Origin: G965212025 sp965237985
GTDB taxonomy: Bacteria; Pseudomonadota; Gammaproteobacteria; Poriferisulfidales; Oxydemutatoraceae
Length of the DNA: 64,000 bases
Reading direction: 5' to 3'
Assembly (NCBI GenBank): GCA_965237985.1
Contig: OZ250161.1
Location: forward strand, 1,426,001-1,490,000
Each line of letters begins with the position of its first letter. The first letter of the stretch is position 1. Both the position numbers and the translations under genes were made by a program. Shown one piece after another: positions 46,844 through 56,859 of this stretch. The notes below the pieces were generated by a model. The model saw only the letters and a list, made by a program, of their open reading frames with translations, did no database searches and was not told the DNA's origin.

Positions 46844-47273
46844 CCAGACGATTTCATTAGCTGAAACGGTTTTTTTACTTGTGCGCCAAGGTGCCCCGAC
46901 AAACTGGACATAGGGTCAGGGTGTATTTTCGCCCCTTCGTCGAAGGAGAAACAGGCCATGGAAAAATGGTCTGGGTTCTCGTCGGACTTCTGGTTTCCGG
47001 TAGTTCTGGAAGTGTTGCGTGCCGACCAGAGCATTCAGAAGGTCATTGCCGGATGTCGGGTGTATTCCAGACAAGCCGGTGTCGGGAAACGTCGGGCAGT
47101 TGGGAACATGAGCAAGGGAATGGCCTGCTTTTCGGAACATCATCTCGCCAAGGCCTTCCAGCAGGTGACGAAACTTCCCAAGTGCTTCTCCCCGCCCATG
47201 TCTGGGGTTCACAAACTGTACAGCGCACGGGAATCGCCCCCCTCTGACGATTCGGTTCAGATAAATTGTACTG
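46844..47273. other. Spacer between AIPR remnant and tadA
   Basis: 430 bp holding only the IS3 relic and shadow frames. No ribosome-binding site precedes any other frame. Confidence 0.4.
46905..47120 (+). pseudogene. IS3-type OrfA relic (copy 1)
   Basis: Contains the degraded start of an IS3-family OrfA, including a block resembling KRR-FKA-VALEALRADQSIQ with an Asp-Gln-Ser-Ile-Gln. Base-level similarity to 56860-57110 (GTATTTTC.CCC.TC..C.AAGGAGAAA) shows both descend from one element. No inverted repeats or intact transposase remain. Confidence 0.5.
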
Positions 47274-47756
47274 ATGCCGGCGCAAAGAGACCAACATTTC
47301 ATGCAACTGGCTTATGAACAGGCACTGGTCGCTGAGAGTGAGGGAGAAGTACCGGTCGGTGCCGTGGTAGTGCGTGCAGCAAACCTGATCGCCTGCGGAC
47401 ACAACCTGACTGTTTTCAGTCACGATGCTTCAGCGCACGCTGAAATCGTGGTTCTGCGTTCTGCTGGTAAGGTCTGCGCCAATCACCGCTTGGCAGAATG
47501 CGAGCTTTTTGTAACCTTGGAACCTTGCGTGATGTGCCTTGGCGCAATCATCCAGGCCCGTCTGAAGCGTGTGGTTTTCGGAGCCACAGATCCTAAAAGC
47601 GGGTCACTTGGGGGTGCCCTTGACCTGCGTGACAGTCCTGTCTTTAATCACGAGCTTCAGCTAAGCAGTGGAGTGCTTGCCGCACAATGTGGAAATCTCC
47701 TTGAAAAGTTTTTCCGGGTACGCCGTAACAAAACTCGCATGCGTCCCTCTCCCTAG
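47274..47756 (+). CDS. tadA: tRNA-specific adenosine deaminase TadA
   Basis: Deaminates A34 to inosine in tRNA-Arg(ACG). 160 residues with the deaminase zinc motifs: HAEI (about 56-59) and PCVMC (about 83-87), plus GAVVV and the family SHDASAHAEI. Start at the ATG of 47274; a second ATG nine codons downstream is possible. It is a stand-alone gene between unrelated neighbours. Confidence 0.94.
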   Translation: MPAQRDQHFMQLAYEQALVAESEGEVPVGAVVVRAANLIACGHNLTVFSHDASAHAEIVVLRSAGKVCANHRLAECELFVTLEPCVMCLGAIIQARLKRVVFGATDPKSGSLGGALDLRDSPVFNHELQLSSGVLAAQCGNLLEKFFRVRRNKTRMRPSP

Positions 47757-47981
47757 ACGAAAGTTTCTGTAAAAAACTGTCGCACTGCCAGAAAAACAGG
47801 ACCGGAAGTTACGCCAAAAAGCTTGCGACAAAAATCCTGAAACGTACGAACCCTGACCCGTATGTTACAATTGTAACGGTGGAGAGGATGGGGGCTGGAC
47901 TTTCACTTTGAAACCAAAAATGAAGGAAGCAACACCACGGATTAAATGAGGAGTTGAAACCAGCGCACAGGAGGATTGATT

Positions 47982-48656
47982 ATGGCTTCACTGAACGATT
48001 TTGTTGTTGCGTGCCGACGGGCAAGAGACACTGGCTGTGAAATCCGCCTTACTTCCGATGGCACTCCCTACAACACAACAAGCAGACTTCCGCGCTTTAT
48101 GAGTCAGTTGGTAAGACGGCTCAAGGACCGGTGTATGCCAGAAAAATCTGAGCGGGAACAGACAGCAGTCGTTGAAAGCCTGAAGGCCTGTATTGAAAGA
48201 AATAATTTACAGGACGCGCCCGAAGGTTACCAGATCCGGCGCAAATCAGGGCACCAGACATTTCTTGAGGATCTGGAACAATACCTGAGTGCTGCCAAAC
48301 GCGCAAGGCATGACAACATGCGCCCCACTGTCTGGAAAAGTTATTTCGATGTTTTTGATGCCGCCAAGCAATCAAGCGAAGCCGAGGTTTCTGGTTCACA
48401 AAGGCAGGTAAACTTTCAAAAATTTTGTCACAGCATTCATTCACAAGGTAAATACAACGATATGAGAGGGGAACTTACCAATAATTATATCCACAGTGCC
48501 TACGTACTTAGCGGCCACGCACCTGAAGGCATTAAACAAAATAAATCCAAGTTGAAAGACATGAAAGCGAGAACAGGTATCCCCGCGGAAGAGGTTCTCC
48601 CACTTATAGAGGCCTACCACGACATCTCGCCCAGCCATGCCAAAACAGAGTCATAA
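47982..48656 (+). CDS. Unrecognised 224-residue protein, candidate effector
   Basis: The ATG at 47982 has a near-perfect AGGAGG ribosome-binding site. The 224 residues have no membrane segment or signal peptide. They are hydrophilic and mostly helical, with RLPRFMSQLVRRLKDRCMPEKS followed by an ordinary charged tail. No family is recognised. Because it is monocistronic and close to a T3SS block, a secreted effector is plausible, but nothing in the sequence proves secretion. It may share a basic module with the 1103-residue protein at 57629 (weak). Confidence 0.45.
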   Translation: MASLNDFVVACRRARDTGCEIRLTSDGTPYNTTSRLPRFMSQLVRRLKDRCMPEKSEREQTAVVESLKACIERNNLQDAPEGYQIRRKSGHQTFLEDLEQYLSAAKRARHDNMRPTVWKSYFDVFDAAKQSSEAEVSGSQRQVNFQKFCHSIHSQGKYNDMRGELTNNYIHSAYVLSGHAPEGIKQNKSKLKDMKARTGIPAEEVLPLIEAYHDISPSHAKTES

Positions 48657-48915
48657 GTTCTTTTGTCGTTTCAAGGAAAGGTCGCCTTGTACCTGGTCGA
48701 AAACCGACCCTGAAAAAATCTGCTAAATCGCGGAACACACTCGTTCCTTTCCCGCATTTTTCGCAACATTGTCCCACGCCGTCCGCGCCAGGCTTCAAGG
48801 TCACGAAAGGTTCGCGTTCCAGTAAACAGCGATTGACGTGCACTTGGACAGATGAGCCTGGAGCCACGGTTTCAGTGTGTACAGGAACGCCTTGCTCGTG
48901 TCACTGTCGTGACAG

Positions 48916-49710
48916 ATGAGTTTTGCAGGACCTCGAAAAACGCGCGTCGTCTCTCTTAACGTCAACGGAATCCGCGCTGCCACACGCAAGGGATTCTTTC
49001 AGTGGCTTTCACGGCAGCGTGCGGACATCGTTTGCCTGCAGGAGATCCGGGCACACACCGAGCAACTTGCCGCAGCGGTTTTTCATCCAAAAGTCTACCA
49101 TTGCAAGTATGTACCATCTGCACTCAGGAAAGGCTATAGTGGCGTTGCTGTATTTTCTCGTACCCAACCAGCAAACTGGATTGAGAAATTCGGGAATGCG
49201 GAGTTTGATAACGATGGTCGCTACCTGGAGGCACGTTTCCCGGAAATTTCCGTGATCTCTCTTTACCTGCCTTCCGGTTCGTCGGCACCAGAAAGGCAGG
49301 AAGCAAAGTTCCGCTTCATGGACGCTTTTGGACTGTTGCTGCAATCTTTTCGTGATGCCAAACGACACTACATTATTTGCGGCGACTGGAACATAGCGCA
49401 CAAAGAAGTAGACTTGAAAAACTGGCGTGGAAATCTGAAAAACTCCGGGTTTCTTCCCGAAGAGCGTAGCTGGCTGGACCACGTTTTTTACAAACTGGGG
49501 TTTAATGATGCATTTCGCGAAGTCTGCATGCTCTCTGACCAATATACTTGGTGGTCAAACCGCGGGCAGGCGCGCGCGAACAATGTCGGGTGGCGCATTG
49601 ATTACCAGATCACATCCCCCAGCTTGAAAGGAAAACCATTTCGCGCCCGCATTTACAAGGGGAAGTCTTTTTCTGATCACGCCCCCCTGATCATAGACTA
49701 CGCCATCTAG
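48916..49710 (+). CDS. Exodeoxyribonuclease III family AP endonuclease (second copy)
   Basis: 264 residues with the ExoIII order of motifs: SLNVNGIRAA (Asn17), CLQEIRAH (catalytic Glu), SGVAVFSR, ICGDWNIAHKEVDLKNW, SWLDHVF, YTWWSNRG, WRIDYQI and the terminal SDHAPL. Different in detail from the copy at 1616-2425, so it is a paralogue and not a recent duplicate. It is followed by ampG after 16 bp. Confidence 0.92.
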   Translation: MSFAGPRKTRVVSLNVNGIRAATRKGFFQWLSRQRADIVCLQEIRAHTEQLAAAVFHPKVYHCKYVPSALRKGYSGVAVFSRTQPANWIEKFGNAEFDNDGRYLEARFPEISVISLYLPSGSSAPERQEAKFRFMDAFGLLLQSFRDAKRHYIICGDWNIAHKEVDLKNWRGNLKNSGFLPEERSWLDHVFYKLGFNDAFREVCMLSDQYTWWSNRGQARANNVGWRIDYQITSPSLKGKPFRARIYKGKSFSDHAPLIIDYAI

Positions 49711-49726
49711 CTTTACGCGTTACAAA

Positions 49727-51112
49727 ATGGGAACCGGCATCGGGACACGCAGTTGGCGGGAGGCGTTTCTTGTTTATCAGCAGCCACGGGTTATTGCCAT
49801 GCTGTTCCTGGGCTTTTCTGCCGGTGTTCCCTATCTCCTGGTATTTTCAACTCTCTCAGTCTGGCTGACCGAAGCAGGCCTGAGCCGAACGGCGATCGGC
49901 TTTTTCAGCTGGGTAGGCATCACCTATTCCATCAAAGTCGTTTGGGCCCCATTTGTAGATCATTTGCGTCTGCCTTTCCTGCATCAGTGGCTGGGGCGCC
50001 GTCGCTCCTGGATGTTGCTTTCCCAATTCTTCATCGCTGCCAGCCTGCTGTCTTTGACTTTGGTTGATCCACAGGAGGAAACCGCTTTTTTTGCTTTTCT
50101 GGCAATTCTGGTTGCTTTTGCTTCTGCCACCCAGGACATTGTCGTGGATGCTTACCGAATCGAGGCTTACGAAACGCGTTACCAGGGCGCCATGGCCACA
50201 ACCTACATACTGGGGTACCGGCTGGCCTTGCTCAGCTCAGGTGCCGGAGCACTTCTGCTTGCCGATCAGTACGGATGGACACTGACTTATGCGGCCATGG
50301 CGGGAACGATGCTGGTTGGCGTAATTACGGTTCTGGTCATTACAGAACCACGCGGTGATGCAAAGAAATCTCATCTCCTTTCCGAAGATCGGGAACCTGA
50401 ATACTTGTATCATTTTTTTGCCAGGGACTCTTTTGGCTGGTTGTCACGAGCCATCGTCGAACCTGTTTCTGATTTTTTCAGACGCAACGGTCGGCAGGCA
50501 TTGTTGATACTGCTTTTTATCGGGCTGTACCGCATCAGCGACATCACGATGGGCGTTATGGCAAATCCGTTCTACCTGGATTCCGGATACAGCAAAACGG
50601 AAATAGCTGAAGTCAGCAAACTATTCGGTTTTTTCATGACTATCGCCGGGGCGGCTTTGGGGGGTGTGTTGGTTGTGCGCTTCGGCGTGGCCAAAATTTT
50701 GTTTCCCGGGGCAGTGCTTATTGCTCTGACAAACCTGCTGTTTGCCGTGCTGGCAGGCATGGAACCAGACCTGGGCGCGCTTGCGCTGGTCATCAGTGCT
50801 GACAATTTAAGCGGCGGTCTCGCTACTGCTGCCTTTATCGCGTATCTGTCAGGCCTGACAAGCACAGCGTATACGGCGACCCAATATGCGTTGTTCAGCT
50901 CATTGATGACTTTGCCGGCAAAGTTTATCGGCGGCTTTTCCGGTCTGGCGGTCGACAGTTTTGGAAGCTACCCGCTGTTTTTTGTCTATACCGCGGCAAT
51001 GGGCATCCCTGCCATACTGATTTCCTACTGGTTCTATCGTGAGTCGCTTAAACAGCAAGCGGGTCAAGGTGTGCAAGCCAAGCTCGCAAAGACGTTTCAC
51101 CGAAAATCTTGA
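49727..51112 (+). CDS. ampG: Muropeptide permease AmpG
   Basis: Major facilitator permease that imports anhydromuropeptides for recycling. 461 residues with about twelve transmembrane segments. The early GFSAGVPYLLVFSTLSVWLTEAGLSRTAIGFFSWVG and WAPFVDHLRLPF LGRRRSWMLLSQ are characteristic. AmpD, which acts on its cargo, is also in this window. The stop overlaps dtd by 4 nt. Confidence 0.93.
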   Translation: MGTGIGTRSWREAFLVYQQPRVIAMLFLGFSAGVPYLLVFSTLSVWLTEAGLSRTAIGFFSWVGITYSIKVVWAPFVDHLRLPFLHQWLGRRRSWMLLSQFFIAASLLSLTLVDPQEETAFFAFLAILVAFASATQDIVVDAYRIEAYETRYQGAMATTYILGYRLALLSSGAGALLLADQYGWTLTYAAMAGTMLVGVITVLVITEPRGDAKKSHLLSEDREPEYLYHFFARDSFGWLSRAIVEPVSDFFRRNGRQALLILLFIGLYRISDITMGVMANPFYLDSGYSKTEIAEVSKLFGFFMTIAGAALGGVLVVRFGVAKILFPGAVLIALTNLLFAVLAGMEPDLGALALVISADNLSGGLATAAFIAYLSGLTSTAYTATQYALFSSLMTLPAKFIGGFSGLAVDSFGSYPLFFVYTAAMGIPAILISYWFYRESLKQQAGQGVQAKLAKTFHRKS

Positions 51113-51546
51113 TTGCACTTCTACAAAGAGTGTCGCGCGCCGCGGTCACAACGCAACAAGGAGACCGTGCCGAGATAGAGCGCGGACTCCTGGTTTTCCT
51201 CGCTGTTGAAAAACAGGACGGCGAAATGGATTGCAAGCGACTTGCAGAACGTATTCTGTCCTTTCGCCTGTTTGCAGATGCGGACGGGAAATCCAATTCA
51301 AGCGTGGCTGACGTCAATGGCGCAATACTGCTCGTGCCACAATTTACGCTGAGTGCCGACACCCGCAGGGGAACCCGACCCAGCTTCAGCAACAGTGCGC
51401 CTCCGATCGAGGCACGGCCGCTTTTCCAGTTGACCGCCCGTTTGCTGAACGAAAGCGGGACAACAACGCGTGCCGGATACTTTGGAGAATATATGCGGGT
51501 AGAACTGGTGAATGAGGGGCCCGCCAGTTATCTCCTGAAAAGTTGA
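51109..51546 (+). CDS. dtd: D-aminoacyl-tRNA deacylase
   Basis: Removes D-amino acids from mischarged tRNA. 145 residues from a TTG that overlaps the ampG stop (TTGA). The N terminus IALLQRVSRAAVT matches the E. coli protein, and the active-site blocks PQFTLSADTRRGTRPSFSNSAPP and VELVNEGPASYLL are intact. Fewer than 50 bp separate it from the left end of the IS element. Confidence 0.95.
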   Translation: MIALLQRVSRAAVTTQQGDRAEIERGLLVFLAVEKQDGEMDCKRLAERILSFRLFADADGKSNSSVADVNGAILLVPQFTLSADTRRGTRPSFSNSAPPIEARPLFQLTARLLNESGTTTRAGYFGEYMRVELVNEGPASYLLKS

Positions 51547-51586
51547 TCCCTTGCCTCGAGACAGAGAAGCGTCCGCCACACGGAAA

Positions 51587-51593
51587 ACTAAAA
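51587..51593. repeat. Target-site duplication of the IS481-type element, left copy
   Basis: ACTAAAA directly before the left inverted repeat is identical to 52827-52833 directly after the right one. A perfect 7-bp duplication marks a rather recent insertion. Confidence 0.85.
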
Positions 51594-52826
51594 TGTAGAA
51601 GTTTAGACCCAATCTGACACATCACTGAATCAAGCTTCGCTACGCTCAGCTTGATTGAGTGAGAGTTACCCGTTTAGATGTCATTGCAATATTAATATCC
51701 AAACAAAGAGGTAACTCTCATGTTCCATACTAACGATAAAGTCATTAAATATAAAGTCGGCCTACTCAATCTGGCTGAAGAACTCGGAAACGTCTCAAAA
51801 GCCTGCAAGATGATGGGCGTATCCAGAGATACTTTCTAGCGATACAAAGCCGCTGCTGATGAAGGTGGCATTGAAGCACTTTTTGATCAAAACAGGCGTA
51901 TCCCGAACCTCAAAAATAGAGTTGATCCTGCGATTGAATCCATCGTCGTTGAACACGATCTGGAAGAACCTGCCCATGGGCAGACCCGAACCAGCAATGA
52001 GCTACGCAAAATGGGGACATTTGTTTCGCCGACGGGCGTACGAAGTATTTGGTTACGCCATAACCTGGCTTGCCTTAAAGATCGACTCAAAGCACTATCC
52101 GATAAAGTGGCCACTGAAGGCCTGATTCTTACTGAACCTCAAGTCGCTGCCATGGAACGCAAACAAGATGACGATCAGGCCTGTGGTGAGATAGAAACAG
52201 CCCACCCTGGCTATTTGGGCTCGCAAGACACTTACTATGTGGGTACATTCAAGGGTATTGGCCGAGTCTATCAGCAGACGTTTGTTGATACTTACAGTAA
52301 AGTCGCTCACGCCAAGCTCTACACCACCAAAACGCTGATTCCCGCCGCTGATATGCTTGATATGCTCAATGATCGTGTGTTGCCGTTCTATGAGGAACAA
52401 GCACTTCCCATGCTGCGGATTCTCACCGACCGTGGTACAGAATATTGTGGTCGAGCTGACCAACATGATTACCAGCTCTACCTGGCTTTGAATGATATTG
52501 AGCACACCAAAACCAAAGTCAGGTCACCGCAAACCAATGGCATTTGTGAACGCTTCCACAAGACCCTTCTCAATGAGTTTTACCAAGTGACCTTGCGTAA
52601 GAAAATCTATCAATCAGTAGAAAAATTACAAATTGATCTTGACAAATGGCTCATCAAATACAATACTCAACGAACTCACCAAGGCAAAATGTGCTGTGGG
52701 AGAATGCCGATGGAAACTCTCATCGACGGCAAATCAATCTGGAAGGAAAAGTTTTTGAACTAAACTTAACCTGACAGTCGGTTGCTGATAAACGGGCAAC
52801 TGTCAGATCAAGTCTGAATTTCTACA
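51594..52826. mobile_element. IS481-family insertion sequence, 1233 bp
   Basis: Terminal inverted repeats start TGTAGAA and match at 21 of 26 positions. ACTAAAA is duplicated at both ends (51587-51593, 52827-52833). The single transposase frame fills most of the element. The right copy of the duplication includes the ffh stop codon. Confidence 0.88.
51720..52763 (+). pseudogene. IS481-type transposase with one amber codon
   Basis: From the ATG at 51720 the frame runs 347 codons with a helix-turn-helix start (NLAEELGNVSKACKMMGVSRDTF) and a DDE core (GTFKGIGRVYQQTFVDTYSK, ILTDRGTEYCG, KTKVRSPQTNGICERFHKTLLNEFY). Codon 40 is TAG (51837-51839) where the family has a Tyr before RYK, so one base change stopped it. 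The rest is intact. Confidence 0.85.
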
Positions 52827-52833
52827 ACTAAAA
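52827..52833. repeat. Target-site duplication, right copy
   Basis: ACTAAAA, the second copy of the 7-bp duplication. It contains the TAG stop codon of ffh (52828-52830, minus strand). Confidence 0.85.
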
Positions 52834-54159
52834 CCCTCGGAAGGTCCCGCCAAATCGTGCGGACCGCGGTTTTGCCATCATTTGACGCACCTGCTCGAGT
52901 TGCGAAATCAAGTGGTTGATGTTTTGTAACTGCGTCCCGGAGCCGGCCGCAATCCGCCGTTTTCGGGAGGCTTTAAGTAGTTCGGGCTTGCGCCGTTCAA
53001 GAGGTGTCATGGAATCAATTATTGCTGAAAAAACGCGCATGTCTTTTTCCGCAGATAACAGTTTCGCCTCGCTCAGGCTCCCCCTGCCCATTTGCGGCAG
53101 GTACGAAAGCAAAGAACGCAAACCCCTCTGTTTCCTGGTCGCTGCAAACTGCTTGCGCAGGTCGTTGAAATTCAGCCGGCGCCTGGAAGCCGCCTTTTTT
53201 TTCTGAACACGAGACCTGGCGGGTGCAAACTGGCGATTCATCTGATCCATGAAGCTTTGCATATCACCCATGCCCAGTACTCTTGAAGCAACACGGTCGG
53301 GGTAAAAGACCTCCATGTCTTCCAGTTTCTCACCGCTGGAAACCAGTTTTATTGCGATTCCAGTGACCTCTTTTACTGACAACGCTGCTCCACCTTGTGC
53401 GTCCCCATCGGTTTTGGTCAAAACAATACCTGTCAGCTTCAGGTGACGGAAATAATTTTGCACTTCTTTCACCGCACTTTGCCCCATCATGCTATCCATG
53501 ACAAAAAGCACTTCGCAGGGTTTAACGCACTCCACAATGCGCGAAAGTTCTTCTGCTTCCCGGTCGGCAACCTGGGTGTGACCGGCTGTGTCCATAATCA
53601 ATACGTCCACGGTTTTTTCCCGAGCGGCGGCAAAAGTCTCCCGGGCCACATCCACTGCCGTGGCAAACGGCTCTGGATCCAGAAAGGTAGTATGCGCCTG
53701 CTCTGCCAATACTTGGAGTTGTCTGGCGGCAGCCGGTCGGCGCTTGTCACAGCTGGTCAGGGCAACCTGTTTTTTGTGCCTGTTTTTAAGAAACATGGCA
53801 ATTTTTGCGCAGGCCGTGGTTTTACCAGCCCCCTGTGGACCGACCAGCAAAATGATTGCAGGCGATAAAACGTTGGTGTTCAGCGCCGCGCGTTTTTTTC
53901 CGATAAGTGTCGCCAGGTTCTCGCGAATTTCTTTTGCCAGGAGGCGACCGGGATTTATTTTCTGAGCAAGTTTTTTTTGCTTGACCGCAACTCGAATTTT
54001 TTCCGTCAGAGACTTGACAACAGGAAGCGCAACATCCGCTTCAAGAAGAATCTTGCGTAATTCACGCAACAACGACTCCAGTAGTTCGTCATCCAGTCTC
54101 CCGCTGTCTCGCAGTCGGGAAATCGTTCTGCTGAGTTTCTCGGTAAGCGCGTTAAACAT
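52828..54159 (-). CDS. ffh: Signal recognition particle protein Ffh
   Basis: GTPase that binds signal sequences and delivers ribosomes to FtsY. 443 residues: N domain, then G domain with GPQGAGKTT, TSCDKRRPAA, MDTAGHT, TKTDGDAQGG and the C-terminal M domain with methionines in GMGDMQSFMDQMNRQ and QVRQMMAKP. The IS element entered exactly at its stop codon, whose seven bases were duplicated, so the protein is unchanged. The 4.5S RNA gene was not seen in this window. Confidence 0.97.
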   Translation of the reverse strand: MFNALTEKLSRTISRLRDSGRLDDELLESLLRELRKILLEADVALPVVKSLTEKIRVAVKQKKLAQKINPGRLLAKEIRENLATLIGKKRAALNTNVLSPAIILLVGPQGAGKTTACAKIAMFLKNRHKKQVALTSCDKRRPAAARQLQVLAEQAHTTFLDPEPFATAVDVARETFAAAREKTVDVLIMDTAGHTQVADREAEELSRIVECVKPCEVLFVMDSMMGQSAVKEVQNYFRHLKLTGIVLTKTDGDAQGGAALSVKEVTGIAIKLVSSGEKLEDMEVFYPDRVASRVLGMGDMQSFMDQMNRQFAPARSRVQKKKAASRRRLNFNDLRKQFAATRKQRGLRSLLSYLPQMGRGSLSEAKLLSAEKDMRVFSAIIDSMTPLERRKPELLKASRKRRIAAGSGTQLQNINHLISQLEQVRQMMAKPRSARFGGTFRGF

Positions 54160-54605
54160 CGGGTATGCACCAACACTGAAAAATCATGAATCAAGCTACC
54201 TCAAAACGTTCGGAAAAACCACATCGGAGGATTGTAGCCCAAACTATTTTCGTATGGCATAAAGTCTGTCACCGACCGGGCACTCCGACGACCAGGAGCG
54301 CCATGGCCAAGGGCCCCTGGGTGTAATTTGCCTGTCTCTCGGTCCAACATCCATCCAGAATTCCGCATCAGGACTGCTTTGTCCGAGCGCGTGAACGCTC
54401 ACATCACACCTCGCACCCTTTCATCGGTCAAGATGTCCGCGCCCCATTTTTTAACCGCTGTCCCTGGAGACAACTTTTGCTGAAACGTGTTAGCATCTGG
54501 CCGTTGCGTCAAACACTGACAAGGTGGTGTGGCCCCTTCGCAGTTCCGATTGTGTGGCCCCTTGTTTACGTCGTATAGAACCAAAAAAACACGAGGGATA
54601 TTTTT
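54160..54605. other. ffh-glnA spacer
   Basis: 446 bp shared by the divergent ffh and glnA. TGTGGCCCCTT occurs twice about 25 bp apart just upstream of glnA. No sigma-54 -24/-12 site (TGGCAC-N5-TTGC) was found. No gene supported. Confidence 0.5.
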
Positions 54606-56018
54606 ATGTCTGTAAAAAAGGCACTTAAGCTCATGGTGGACAAAGAAGTCCAGTTTGCTGATCTACGTTTCACCGACACACGCGGCAAGGAGCAGCATGT
54701 CAGCTTTCCGGCAAGAATAGTCAATGAAAAATTTTTTCGTACCGGAAGAATGTTTGATGGTTCTTCGATATCAGGATGGAAACCCATAGATCAGTCGGAC
54801 ATGCTGCTGATGCCGGATCCTGCCACGGCAGTTGTCGACCCTTTCTTTTCACATCCGACCCTTTCTCTTCGTTGTGATGTCCTGGAACCTGCTACGCACA
54901 AAGCATACGTACGAGATCCACGCTCTCTTGGTAGGCGTGCGGAAAAGCACCTGCTGGCAACCGGCATCGCCGACGAGGCGTGGTTTGGCCCAGAACCGGA
55001 ATTTTTTATTTTTGATTCCGTAAACTGGTCTCTGGAAATGGGGGGCGCACACTACGAAGTAAAATCCGATGAAGGTTCATGGGCGGACAGCAAAGATGAC
55101 GATGATGGGTACGGCACCGGGCACCGACCTTCTGTGAAAGGCGGATACTTCCCAGTGCCGCCAGTCGATTCCCTGCAAGACATTCGCTCTGGTGTTTGTG
55201 AGATCCTGGAAAAACTTGGGGTCGTCCCCGAAGTACATCATCACGAAGTGGGCACGGGCGGCCAATGCGAAATTGGCACGCGTTTTGATACTCTCGTCCG
55301 CCGGGCTGACATGAATCAAATCCTGAAGTACGTTGTCCTGAATGTTGCCAACGACTATGGCAAAACCGCCACGTTCATGCCCAAGCCTCTGGTGGGAGAA
55401 AACGGCAGCGGGATGCATGTCCATGTCTCCATGAGCAAAAAGGGAAAAAATATTTTCCATGGAAAGGAATACGCAGGGCTATCAAAAATCGCCTTGCATT
55501 TTATAGCCGGGATCTTTGAACACGCGCAAGCTGTGAATGCTTTCACAAACGCAGGTACAAACAGCTATAAAAGGCTCGTTCCTGGTTTTGAAGCACCGGT
55601 AAATCTGGCTTACTCGCAGCGAAATCGCTCGGCTGCGATACGCGTTCCATTGGTCAATTCACAAGAGGAAAAACGGGTTGAAGTCCGCTTTCCAGATTCT
55701 CTGGGCAACCCCTATTTGACTTTTGCCTCCATCCTGATGGCTGGGCTGGATGGCATAGAAAGGAAACTTTCTCCAGGAAAACCAGCTGATGTTGACTTGT
55801 ATGATCTTTCAAAGAAGAAAACCAAAGCTATCCCCAGCGTGTGCAGCAGCCTGTCGGAGGCACTCGGGGCGCTTGATCGTGACCGCGATTTCCTCAAAAA
55901 AGGCAATGTGTTTTCCGATGACCTGATAGATGGCTACATTGCGTTGAAAATGGAGGAAATAAACCGGTTTCGTGCCGCAACCCATCCCTTGGAGTTCGAA
56001 CTTTATTATAGCTGCTGA
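54606..56018 (+). CDS. glnA: Glutamine synthetase, type I
   Basis: Main ammonium-assimilating enzyme. 470 residues from an ATG with GAGGG at 8 nt. Motifs: FDGSSISGW, PEPEFFIFD, the Gly/metal region HEVGTGGQCEIG, NGSGMHVHVS, and RNRSAAIRVP. The adenylylation Tyr is present in DLYDLSKKKTK, so it can be regulated by the GlnE type enzyme. It works with GltB (end of window) in the GS/GOGAT cycle. Confidence 0.97.
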   Translation: MSVKKALKLMVDKEVQFADLRFTDTRGKEQHVSFPARIVNEKFFRTGRMFDGSSISGWKPIDQSDMLLMPDPATAVVDPFFSHPTLSLRCDVLEPATHKAYVRDPRSLGRRAEKHLLATGIADEAWFGPEPEFFIFDSVNWSLEMGGAHYEVKSDEGSWADSKDDDDGYGTGHRPSVKGGYFPVPPVDSLQDIRSGVCEILEKLGVVPEVHHHEVGTGGQCEIGTRFDTLVRRADMNQILKYVVLNVANDYGKTATFMPKPLVGENGSGMHVHVSMSKKGKNIFHGKEYAGLSKIALHFIAGIFEHAQAVNAFTNAGTNSYKRLVPGFEAPVNLAYSQRNRSAAIRVPLVNSQEEKRVEVRFPDSLGNPYLTFASILMAGLDGIERKLSPGKPADVDLYDLSKKKTKAIPSVCSSLSEALGALDRDRDFLKKGNVFSDDLIDGYIALKMEEINRFRAATHPLEFELYYSC

Positions 56019-56356
56019 AGCATCTCCAGGCCTGTTCTTGAACCGGATTGCGCTTCTGGTCTGACTTGAATAAATTGGATTTCTGGTTAAACAGCTTGAG
56101 TTTCACAGCCAGCCCGTTCTTCTGTCTGATTGCGCTTAGAGGCTTCCCTGACCTGTAAATCTTTCTAATTTGTTCCAGAGTACCCCCCCGAAATCTGGCG
56201 CAAAATTGACTCCTCCACCCGCACAGAGACAAACAAAAGTTTTGTGCGACCCCCCACAGAATCGCATCCATGGAATCTCCCATTTCCCCTTCAAGCTGAT
56301 TCTTTGACAATAATCCCGTTCACCTTGAGATGAGCTGTGCTCAACTCAATTTTGTA

Positions 56357-56592
56357 TGTTGCCTGTGCCGTCGCTTCTTTTGCCAGGCAAGCGAGCTTTT
56401 TTGTCCACTGCGATAACTTGTGCACCATTCCACTGTGCCGCCCTTATAAGCTTCGGTCGAAAAAAGCGTGTGTTGCCTGTGCCGTCCTTCTTTTGCCAGG
56501 CAAGCAAGCTTTTTTGTCCACTGCGATAACTTGTGCACCATTAGCACTGCGCCGCCCTTGTAAGCTTCGGTCGAAAAAAGCGTGTGTTGTCC
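56357..56592. repeat. 115-bp tandem duplication
   Basis: Two nearly identical units (starting about 56357 and 56472) contain GTTGCCTGTGCCGTC, TTTTGCCAGGCAAGC, CACTGCGATAACTTGTGCACC and GTCGAAAAAAGCG, with a partial third start at 56585. No coding function found. Confidence 0.8.
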
Positions 56593-56859
56593 TGATGCCT
56601 CTTCGCTTTTCTCCTGCTTCTATGAGCTCGGCAAAACGATGACCCTCATACGGGTTCCCTGGACACAACATCTTTACTCCAACTGGCGCGCCGATTAGTG
56701 GTCTCCATACTCACCTTGAACCCAAACTCATGGCATTCGTCTGCCTGGCCCTTGCTGTGTTTTCCACTCCCGGCGCCTGTCTGGCATGCCGCTTTTTTTT
56801 GTTCTGATATGCTGTTTTTCAATATCTCTGGTCACTGGCTGAGATGGTCCGAGAAATTT

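Noticed and set aside
54160..54605. Sigma-54 promoter for glnA
   Set aside because: No TGGCAC-N5-TTGC element was found in the spacer.
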